From positions 2,666,001 through 2,730,000 of the forward strand of contig CAWKDN010000001.1 of NCBI GenBank assembly GCA_963848415.1: a DNA stretch of 64,000 nucleotides, written 5' to 3'. Below, in pieces: positions 1 to 6,696 of this stretch. Made by a program: the position numbers and the translations under genes. This DNA is from CAVQBC01 sp963848415. Its GTDB lineage: Bacteria; Actinomycetota; Thermoleophilia; Solirubrobacterales; Solirubrobacteraceae. Numbering within the stretch: position 1 is the first letter of the stretch; every line of letters begins with the position of its first letter. The notes beneath the pieces are model-generated. The model saw nothing but the letters and a program-made list of their open reading frames with translations, did not search any database and was not told where the DNA came from.

Positions 1-1226
1 GCGCCGCGCTGGGCCACGGCGGGACGGCGGTCGTGGTCGCGGCCGCCGATCCGGGGGCGGTGCGGCTGCTCGAGCAGGCACTCGCGGCGACGCCCGCCGG
101 CGCGTGGGCGACGCGCGCCCGGCTGCTCGCCCGGCTGTCCGTCGAGCTGTACTACGCCGACCCCGCCCAGGCCCGCGAGCTTGCGGTCTCGGCCGTCGAG
201 CAGGCGCGGCGCGCCGAGGACCCCGCGGCGCTGGCGGCGGCGCTGAACGCCCAGCGCGTGGCGCTGTGGTCGCCGCAACACGCTGCCGAGCGCTTGGCCG
301 TCGCCGGCGAGATGGTCGCTGCCGCGCAAACGGCCGGCGACCGCGAGGCGGTGCTGCAGGCGCGCAACTGGCGCGTGGTCGACCTGCTCGAGCTCGGTCG
401 CGTCCGCGAGACCGCCGTGGAGGTCGACGCTTACGAGGCGCTCGCCGACGCGGTCGCCCTGCCGCACTTCCGCTGGTACGTGCCGCTGTGGCGCGCCACG
501 CTGGCGGTGCTGGCCGGCCGCTGGTCTGAGGCCGACGCCTTGGCGGAGCGGGCGCTGGCCCTCGGGCGCCAGGCCGACGACCCGAACGCCTCGATGTTCG
601 TCGACATCCAGCGCCATCACAGCCTGTACGCCCAAGGACGCATCGGCGAGTGCGACCGCGAGCGGCTCGTCGAAGGCGCGGCGGCCTCGCCTGCCGGCGC
701 CGAGTGGCTCGTCAACCTGGCCCTGATCGACGCCGAGACCGGCGCGACGGAGGACGCGCGCCGCCTCGTCTCCGAGCTCGCCCGCGACGGCGGCAGCGCC
801 CTGGCGATGGACGCCAACTGGCACGCCGCCTGCGTCCTGGCCGAAGCGGCTGTGCTCGTGGGCGACCGCGCGGCGGGCGCGGTGGTGTACGCCTTGCTCG
901 AGCCGCACGCGGCGCTGTTCCCGCTGATCGCCCGGGCGGTCGGCTGCCTCGGCTCCAACGAGCTCTACATCGGGCGCCTCGCGGGCCTGCTCGGACGCCA
1001 CGACGAAGCCGAGGCGCGGCTGCGCCGGGCGGTGGCCGAGAACGACCGCGCCGGCGCCGGCCCGTGCGCCGCCGTCGCGCTGCTCGGCCTGGGTCAGGCG
1101 CTCATCCTCGGCGGCCGGCCGGAGTCGGCGCGGGACGTCCTGCGCCAAGCGGCGCAACGGGCGGAGACGCTCACCATGCCGAGGGTGGCCGCCGACGCCG
1201 GGCGGCTGCTCGGCGCGACCGCCTAG
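1..1226 (+). CDS. C-terminal TPR region of a large regulator (5' end outside window)
   Basis: The reading frame is already open at the first base (frame beginning at base 3), so the protein starts upstream and about 408 residues are visible. The visible part is entirely alpha-helical, Ala/Leu/Arg-rich tandem repeats of the TPR or MalT type, with repeated helix pairs such as AEARLRRAVAEND. Regulators of the AAA-ATPase/LuxR or adenylate-cyclase type in actinobacteria end in such a region, which serves as a ligand or partner-binding scaffold. The N-terminal effector domain is not in the window, so the class is inference. The stop codon TAG (1224-1226) is the point of insertion of the following IS element. 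No DNA-binding HTH is visible after the repeats. Confidence 0.6.
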   Translation, partial: AALGHGGTAVVVAAADPGAVRLLEQALAATPAGAWATRARLLARLSVELYYADPAQARELAVSAVEQARRAEDPAALAAALNAQRVALWSPQHAAERLAVAGEMVAAAQTAGDREAVLQARNWRVVDLLELGRVRETAVEVDAYEALADAVALPHFRWYVPLWRATLAVLAGRWSEADALAERALALGRQADDPNASMFVDIQRHHSLYAQGRIGECDRERLVEGAAASPAGAEWLVNLALIDAETGATEDARRLVSELARDGGSALAMDANWHAACVLAEAAVLVGDRAAGAVVYALLEPHAALFPLIARAVGCLGSNELYIGRLAGLLGRHDEAEARLRRAVAENDRAGAGPCAAVALLGLGQALILGGRPESARDVLRQAAQRAETLTMPRVAADAGRLLGATA

Positions 1227-2353
1227 TGTTGTGATGCGTTAAATCGGGGGGAGCGGGGAAGTGTTGGGGTATGCCTTCTCCGATTCCCACCGCGATCGAG
1301 TTGAGTGAAGAGGAACGCGCGCAGTTAGAGGCGTGGGCTCGGCGCCGGAGGAGCGCGCAGGCCTTGGCGTTGCGGTCGCGGATCGTGCTCGCCGCGGCCG
1401 ATGGGCCGAACAACACCGAGCTCGCGGGAAGGCTCGGACTGGCGGTCAGCTCGGTGCGCAAGTGGCGCAACCGGTTCGCCGAGCATCGCCTGGACGGCCT
1501 GACCGACGAACCACGACCGGGCCGGCCACGAACGGTCACCGATGCGCAGGTCGAGGAAGTCGTCGTCCGGACGCTTGAGACGACACCCAAGGACGCCACG
1601 CATTGGTCGACGCGGTCGATGGCGCGCGAGGTCGGCTTGACGCAATCTGCGGTGCTCCGGATCTGGAAGGCGTTCGGCTTGCAGCCGCACCGCCAGGAAA
1701 CCTGCAAGCTCTCCAAGGACCCGCAGTTCATCGACAAGGTCCGCGACGTCGTCGGGATCTACCTCAATCCGCCCGAGCGGGCGGTTGTGCTCTGCGTCGA
1801 TGAGAAGAGCCAGATCCAGGCGCTCGATCCGACCGCGCCGATCATGCCGATGCTGCCCGGCACCCCGGAACGCGCGACGCACGACTACAAGCGCTCAGGC
1901 ACCTCAAGCCTCTACGCGGCCCTGGACATCACCACAGGGCAGGTGATCGGCGCGCTGCGCTCCCGCCACTGCGCGATCGAGTTCAAGCAGTTTCTCCAGA
2001 CCCTCGACCGCGAGGTGCCCGCCGAGCTCGACGTTCACTTGGTGCTCGACAATTCCTCGACGCACAAGACGCCGGCGATCAAGCGCTGGCTCGCCGCGCA
2101 CCCCCGCTTCGTGTTGCACTTCACCCCGACCTCGAGCTCTTGGCTAAACCTCGTCGAGCGGTGGTTCGCCGAACTCACTGCCAAGAAGCTGCGCCGCGGC
2201 GCTCACCGATCCGTCCGCGACCTCAACGCCGACATCCGCGCCTGGATCAAAACGTGGAACGAGGACCCCCGCCCCTTCGTCTGGACCAAGACCGCCGATG
2301 AGATCCTCGAATCCATCGCCCGCTACTGCACCCGAATCAATGAATCACGACAC
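1226..2353 (+). mobile_element. IS630-family insertion sequence, apparently intact
   Basis: The element is 1128 bp and is flanked by TA on both sides (1224-1225 and 2354-2355), the target duplication typical of IS630/Tc1-mariner transposition. Its ends are imperfect inverted repeats: bases 1226-1250 match the reverse complement of 2329-2353 at 19 of 25 positions, both beginning GTGT-GTGAT. It carries a single full-length transposase. The pre-insertion sequence can be rebuilt as GCCTAGAAG, in which the upstream gene's stop TAG supplied the TA target, so the insertion did not change the upstream protein. Confidence 0.9.
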
Positions 2354-2356
2354 TAG
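1271..2356 (+). CDS. IS630-family transposase
   Basis: DDE transposase of 361 residues. The N-terminal 20-90 region is a helix-turn-helix (LAGRLGLAVSSVRKWRNRF) followed by the family's DGL-DEPRPGRPR linker; a second HTH lies around 110-140. The catalytic triad is visible as D177 (CVDEKSQ), D260 (LVLDNSSTHK) and E296 (WLNLVERWF), with 35 residues between the last two, as expected for IS630. The length is normal and there is no frameshift, so the enzyme could be active. The ATG start follows a short leader after the left end, and the stop codon uses the TA of the right-hand target duplication. Its codon use and slightly lower GC look less extreme than the neighbouring genes. Confidence 0.95.
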   Translation: MPSPIPTAIELSEEERAQLEAWARRRRSAQALALRSRIVLAAADGPNNTELAGRLGLAVSSVRKWRNRFAEHRLDGLTDEPRPGRPRTVTDAQVEEVVVRTLETTPKDATHWSTRSMAREVGLTQSAVLRIWKAFGLQPHRQETCKLSKDPQFIDKVRDVVGIYLNPPERAVVLCVDEKSQIQALDPTAPIMPMLPGTPERATHDYKRSGTSSLYAALDITTGQVIGALRSRHCAIEFKQFLQTLDREVPAELDVHLVLDNSSTHKTPAIKRWLAAHPRFVLHFTPTSSSWLNLVERWFAELTAKKLRRGAHRSVRDLNADIRAWIKTWNEDPRPFVWTKTADEILESIARYCTRINESRH

Positions 2357-2366
2357 AAGCGGCCAC

Positions 2367-2809
2367 TCAGCAGGCCGCGAGCCGCTCGGCGCGCTGGTCG
2401 GCGCTGTCCAGCGCGGTTCGGGCTGCGGCGGGCTCGAGGTGAGCCGTGAGCTCCTCGACGCGGATCTCGCCGGCCAGGCGGGCGAGGTCGGCCTCGCGGG
2501 TGCGCGCGTCGGCGCGCTCGGCGCGGACGTCGCCCAGGCGGACGCCGAAGTAGGCGCCGACCACCGTCCCGATCACGCCGCCCGCCGAGGTGGCGATGGC
2601 CGCGACGGCCTGGGTGGCGGTCTCGACCTCCATCATCACGAGGATCGCGGCGACGGAGATGACCGTCAGCCCTGTCAAGCCCGCGAGCACCGCGGCGAGC
2701 CCGGCGAGGGACTCGAGCCGGCCGGTCCGCGTCTCGGCGGACTCGGGGGAGACGGGGCGCGGCGCAGGGCGCCCGGCGGCAGCGTGGCTGCGGCGGGGTG
2801 ATCGCTCAT
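2367..2809 (-). pseudogene. Small two-TM membrane protein, frameshifted
   Basis: A good start site is visible on the minus strand: ATG at 2809 preceded by GGGAGG eight bases upstream (MSDHPAAATLPPG). That frame ends prematurely near 2675, but the frame one base away continues to 2367 and encodes a convincing product: a polar lead (PESAETRTGRLESL), two hydrophobic segments (about AVLAGLTGLTVISVAAILVM and AIATSAGGVIGTVVGAYFGV) and a charged, helical C-terminal tail. A single-base shift around 2700-2790 would join them into about 147 residues. I do not recognise the family; the second hydrophobic segment followed by a charged helix resembles small actinobacterial membrane-anchored coiled-coil proteins. 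Whether the shift is real or a sequencing error cannot be told. Confidence 0.45.
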
Positions 2810-3270
2810 GGCGCGAGCCTCCCGCCGACGGCTTGGCGTGGCCTTGGCGCCCTCTTGGCCTCCCCCGCCGGCCGACCCCGCGGTTCGGCGCGCGACAACC
2901 CCACGCTGACGATGGGAGTCCTGCTGGCCGCGACGGCCTGGAGGCGGCGAGATGACCGTCACGACCTCCAGCCCGTCTCCCACGCGCGGCGGGGTCGTGT
3001 CCGGCGAGAGAGCACTCTGGGACGTGTCCGGCCTGTCCCGCAGAGCGCCCCGTCACTCGCATCCATCCCCGGCGGGTCATGCGGGACACCGTCCACCAGC
3101 GCCGCCCAGAGGGTGCCCGTACGCATGGAAGGAGCCCGCTAGCGGTTCTTTCCGTATGGAGCATCTGCTTGGCGCGGTGGTCAACCGGCCCTCGGTGTGG
3201 TCTGACCGATGATGTTTGCGCGCCGTGGTGGTCTGTACGCCGAAACGCCGACTCACGGGAGGTTGACGCG
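2810..3270. other. 460-base stretch without a convincing gene
   Basis: Several overlapping short frames exist on both strands, including one beginning ATG at 2952 after GAGGCGGCGAG, but none shows a recognisable domain, a believable amino-acid composition or a partner gene. The stretch lies between a frameshifted membrane gene and a DHFR-like fragment and is best read as degraded intergenic sequence. Confidence 0.5.
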
Positions 3271-3495
3271 ATGCGGAAACTCGCCTTCGGCATGGACATC
3301 GGCGGTGCCACCCTCGCCGCGGCGGCCATGCGGGCCGGGCTGATCGACGACTACGCGATCGTCACCCACCCGGTCCTGGTGGGCGGCGGCACGCCGTTTT
3401 TCACCGCCCTGGACAACTGGGTGAACCTGACCCTGATGGAGACCCGGACGTTTCCCGACGGCGTGCTCCTGACCAGGTACGAGACCAGGCGCTGA
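3271..3495 (+). pseudogene. 3' remnant of a RibD_C/dihydrofolate-reductase-like gene
   Basis: 74 residues that match only the C-terminal third of the RibD_C/DHFR-like family: DIGGATLAAAAMRAGLIDDY, then HPVLVGGGTPFF and a closing LMETRTFPDGVLLTRYE. The family is normally about 180-200 residues, with the NADPH-binding and substrate residues in the missing N-terminal part. An apparent Shine-Dalgarno (GGGAGG) stands before the ATG at 3271, but upstream in-frame sequence shows no homology, so this is a truncated remnant. A complete member of the same family lies 750 bases downstream on the other strand (4245-4829); the fragment is not a duplicate of it at sequence level. Confidence 0.75.
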
Positions 3496-3743
3496 ATACC
3501 CCGACCTCGGATCACCGCGGGCTTCGACCCACCCAAGGATCTCGTGGCGCTGTGTTCCGAGGCGATCGTGGCGTCCCTGCCGGATCCTGTTCTTCACCGC
3601 ATACGATCCGTCCGGATAGGGATCTCTAGCGAGACACCGCCACGATCGCCTGCTAGCCCCTCGGCTTACGCTCCGCGTCGCTTTGTTCCACCTGGTGGGG
3701 GTTGTTCGGCATACACCCGGTCAAGCGCTAAGGTCGCTCGCGC

Positions 3744-4142
3744 ATGCGGACCCTGCACGTCGGCCTTCGCGTCGCCGACCGCGAGCGCTCGCTCGCCTTC
3801 TACGCAGCGCTCGGCTATGAAGTGGTCGGCGAGGTTCCTGAGACCTCTCTGGGTCATCTGACGATGCTGAAGCTCCCGCGCGATCCCTTCGTCTCCCTCG
3901 AGCTCGTTCACGACGGCACGCCGCTCGAGCTTGGCAACGGACTGAGCCACCTCGTGGTCCAGGTCGGCTCCATCCGTGAGCTCGACCATAAGGGCATCGA
4001 GATAGAGCCGCCTACCTCACCCGACGGCACCGACAGCTTCCTCACCGCCTGGCTCACCGACCCCGACGGCCGGCCCATCGAGCTCGTCCAGTGGCCGCCC
4101 GGGCACGCCGCCGGCATGACCGCCGCCGACTTCTTGCGCTGA
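3744..4142 (+). CDS. VOC-family (glyoxalase/bleomycin-resistance-like) protein
   Basis: 132 residues with the beta-alpha-beta-beta-beta module of vicinal-oxygen-chelate proteins twice. The four likely metal ligands are visible: His5 (TLHVGLRV), Glu in VSLELVH, His in GLSHLVVQV and Glu in RPIELVQWPPG, in the positions used by lactoylglutathione lyase (GloA). The C-terminal WPPGHA is typical of glyoxalase I-like members. Substrate cannot be told: methylglyoxal-thiol adduct or a related small molecule is possible. The ATG start at 3744 has no Shine-Dalgarno; a TAAGGT box at 3729-3734, nine bases upstream, suggests a leaderless or near-leaderless transcript. Confidence 0.85.
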   Translation: MRTLHVGLRVADRERSLAFYAALGYEVVGEVPETSLGHLTMLKLPRDPFVSLELVHDGTPLELGNGLSHLVVQVGSIRELDHKGIEIEPPTSPDGTDSFLTAWLTDPDGRPIELVQWPPGHAAGMTAADFLR

Positions 4143-4244
4143 GTTCGTAAGCACGGGTGTGGAATAACCAGCGAGGGCGGGAGACGAAATCGGGCAGCGA
4201 ACGCGGGTGTGGGCAGTGCGACCTCGCGTACCTCTCCGCATCGG

Positions 4245-4829
4245 TCATCGCCGCACCACCCGGTAGCGCACGTGGAGCACCCGGGTGCCTTGGACCACCG
4301 CCTCGGGGTCCTCCAGGAGGTGCTGGGCGTCCACCGACCCGAAGTAGCGCTTGCCGGATCCGAGCACCACCGGCGCGACGTCCATTGCGACCTCGTCGAC
4401 GAGCCCTGCAGTCAGCACCTGCCCGCCGACGTCGCCGGCGGCGACCTCGACAGTGCGCTCGCCCGCGAGCTCCTGTGCGTTGGCCATGGCCGCGTTGATG
4501 CCGTCGACGAAGTGGAACGGCGCCTCGGGGCTCCAGCCCTCGGGCGCGGGCCGGTGCGACACGACGACCACGTGGGCGATCCCGCCCGGCGGCGTGCCGC
4601 CCCAGCCGTCCGTGAGGTCGAAGAGGTGGCGGCCGACGAGCGACACTCCGATCTCGTCCCAGTACGAGCGGGTGTAGTCGAATGAGGCCTGCGAAACCGT
4701 TGCCTGCCCGGTCTCGTCCAGCGGGAGGTCACCGCTGGACATCCAGTCGAACAGCGGGCCAGGCTGGTCATCGTCGTCCGCGATGTAGCCGTCTACCGAC
4801 ACGCTGCTGTACATGACCACCTTGCCCAT
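4245..4829 (-). CDS. RibD_C/dihydrofolate-reductase-like oxidoreductase
   Basis: 194 residues of the RibD C-terminal (DHFR-like) superfamily. It begins KVVMYSSVSVDGYIA, the first strand and substrate loop of the fold, has the central LVGRHLFDL segment, and ends with the dinucleotide-binding region (VAAGDVGGQVLTAGLVDEVA followed by VVLGSGKRYFG). Members reduce pterin- or pyrimidine-like compounds with NADPH; the true substrate of these stand-alone proteins is generally unknown. Length is normal and the gene looks intact. It lies 67 bases downstream of the AraC-type regulator, on the same strand, so co-transcription is plausible. Confidence 0.85.
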   Translation of the reverse strand: MGKVVMYSSVSVDGYIADDDDQPGPLFDWMSSGDLPLDETGQATVSQASFDYTRSYWDEIGVSLVGRHLFDLTDGWGGTPPGGIAHVVVVSHRPAPEGWSPEAPFHFVDGINAAMANAQELAGERTVEVAAGDVGGQVLTAGLVDEVAMDVAPVVLGSGKRYFGSVDAQHLLEDPEAVVQGTRVLHVRYRVVRR

Positions 4830-4896
4830 GGGGGCTTCTCCTCTGCTCGGGAGGTCCCCATGCTTGCGTCTCGGGAGCCGCAGGTCTTGTAGGAAA

Positions 4897-5736
4897 TCAA
4901 TCGGCCGGCAGCGGTCCGACGTCGAGCGCGTGACCCGGATGCTCGCGCAGGAACCGCCGCCGGACGTCGAGGTACCGCGTCGGCGTCAGACCCGTAAATG
5001 CCCGGAACTCGTGGCCGAAGTGGGCCTGGTCGTAGTAGCCGGCGTGACCGGCGACCTCGAGCCAGTCGACCGGTCCGGCGGGGTCGATCGCGCGCACGGC
5101 CGCGGCGAAGCGATAGGTGCGGGCGAGCCGCTTGGGCGTGAAGCCGACGACCTCTTTGAACCGCTGTGCCAGATGCGTGCTGCTGACGCCGGCCGCCGTG
5201 CTCAGGTCGCCGATCGCCACTGCTCCCGTGGCCGCCGCGATGACGCCGCTCGTGTGGCGGACCAGCCCCAGGCCGGCGGTCTCGCGGAGCCGTCGCAGCA
5301 GCTCGTCCTCGAGCAGCGTCAGCATCTCCCGCGGCCCGGCCGCGGTGGCCAGCCGGTCGCGCAACTCGGCGACGGCGGGGCGGCCCCAGGCCGCCTCCAT
5401 CGTTAGCAGCTGGTCGCACAGCTCTGCCGCAGGCATCGGCAGGAACGGCGCCAATCCCCACGGCTTGAAGTGCACGCCGACCGACCGGGTCACCGGCGGG
5501 TAGCCGAAGTCCATCGCGCGAGTAAGCGTGGTGATCACGACGCCGTCGGCGAATTTGGCCGCCTGAGGGTCAGTGCTGGAGCGGATCCGGAACGGCGCCC
5601 CGAGGTTGACGATCAGCACCGCCGACGGCATCGGCGGCAGCGTCAGCCAGGGATACGGCGGCGCGCCCTCCAGGCTGTAGAGGTCGTCGATCAGTCCATC
5701 CAGCGGCGGTCGCGGCACTCTGGACACATATTTCAC
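4897..5736 (-). CDS. AraC-family transcriptional regulator
   Basis: 279 residues. The N-terminal 1-150 region is a cupin-like sensor of the DUF6597 type (LIDDLYSLEGAPPYPWLTLPP, then VGVHFKPWGLAPFLP). The C-terminal 170-265 region carries the two AraC helix-turn-helices: IGDLSTAAGVSSTHLAQRFKE and the family signature WLEVAGHAGYYDQAHFGHEF followed by FTGLTPTRY. It probably controls the DHFR-like gene directly downstream (4245-4829) and/or the divergent VOC gene at 5901. The effector is unknown. The gene is intact. Confidence 0.9.
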   Translation of the reverse strand: MKYVSRVPRPPLDGLIDDLYSLEGAPPYPWLTLPPMPSAVLIVNLGAPFRIRSSTDPQAAKFADGVVITTLTRAMDFGYPPVTRSVGVHFKPWGLAPFLPMPAAELCDQLLTMEAAWGRPAVAELRDRLATAAGPREMLTLLEDELLRRLRETAGLGLVRHTSGVIAAATGAVAIGDLSTAAGVSSTHLAQRFKEVVGFTPKRLARTYRFAAAVRAIDPAGPVDWLEVAGHAGYYDQAHFGHEFRAFTGLTPTRYLDVRRRFLREHPGHALDVGPLPAD

Positions 5737-5900
5737 GCGTCACAGCATCGCCGACGCAAGGGCTGAGCATGGGTGCCGGATGGGGATCCGCTTGCAGACG
5801 GACGTCCCTGCGGCCTGGTCGGACGGAAGCGCAAGCCGCGCGGGTCAGCTTTGCTTGCAACGCGAGGTCCGCCTTCGCGACGCCCCGTTAGGGTTTGGCC

Positions 5901-6237
5901 ATGGACGAGGAGGTCGTGCCGGTTCTGCATATCGAGGACGCGGCGCGGGCCGTCGCATGGTATGGGCGGCTCGGGTTCGTCAAGGAGTGGGAGCACCAGT
6001 TCGAGCCCGGCTTTCCCTGGTTTGTATCCGTGGCACGTGTAAATGTGCGGCTCTATCTGTCGGAGCACAAGGGCGACGCTCGGCCCGAAACTTTGATCCA
6101 CCTCCATGTCAATGACATCGATGCCGTGGCCGAGGAGTTCGGGATTCGCGTCGGTGAAGAAGGGCTCGCGGGGGCGCGAATGCGAGCTTGGAGACCCGGA
6201 CGGCAACCGGCTGCGCGTCGCCACCCGGCGCTCCTAA
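5901..6237 (+). pseudogene. Bleomycin-resistance-type VOC protein, frameshifted near its 3' end
   Basis: The N-terminal part is a clear VOC protein (VVPVLHIEDAARAVAWYGRL; FVSVARVNVRLYLSEHKGD; THIHLHVNDID-like segment). After about residue 92 the frame is lost; the frame one base away restores the expected ending ELGDPDGNRLRVATRRS and a stop at 6235-6237. One indel near 6165-6185 therefore separates the two parts; corrected length is about 111 residues, close to the family norm. A TAGGGT box at 5889-5894, six bases before the ATG, fits a leaderless promoter. The intact ending suggests either a very recent mutation or a sequencing error. Confidence 0.7.
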
Positions 6238-6434
6238 CCGCGAACGCCCCGCCGGCCGCCGCCACTCGGCTGTGCCGGCGAAGGATCCGTCTACGGCACG
6301 CCCGCTGGAGGTTCGGCTTACGGGACGGCCGCTGCCTTGCATGGAAAGCAGCAGTCCGGCGCGCTCACGCGACGACTGCTGCGGGCAGGCGAAAGCAGCA
6401 GCGAGCGGACGACCACCGCGACCGTCGTGTGGCT

Positions 6435-6580
6435 GCCGAGTTGCATCGTCCGCGGCGGGCAGGTCGGGGGCGATGACGTCGTGGCCGTGCTCACGCAGGA
6501 GCGGCTCGACGCGGTGCCAGTACCAGGACTCGCCGCCGGCGCCAGGGGACGAGCATGTACGTCCGTTCTGAGGAGTCCAT
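6435..6580 (-). pseudogene. Remnant of an alpha/beta-hydrolase gene
   Basis: On the minus strand an ATG at 6580 gives MDSSERTYMLVP and, after a one-base shift, the frame continues GAGGESWYWHRVEPLLREHG and VIAPDLPAAD. This is the start of an esterase/alpha-beta hydrolase of the EstC type, where the oxyanion loop reads PGAGxxxWYW. The rest of the enzyme (nucleophile elbow GxSxG, catalytic His) is absent; downstream the sequence is lost in further shifts and runs into the VOC gene on the other strand. This is a fragment, not a functional gene. Confidence 0.6.
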
Positions 6581-6696
6581 GCCCCTGAGATCGCGCGGCG
6601 GGCGACCACTCATCGGTCGCCCGCGGCGGGCCGGAGCGGCGAGAGATCCCCTCGAGGTGGCGCGAATGCGCGATGATCGCGTGCGAGGCATCAGGC

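Noticed and set aside
2952..3212. 86-codon open frame after the degraded membrane gene
   Set aside because: A plausible ATG but random, Pro/Arg-rich product without homology or partner.
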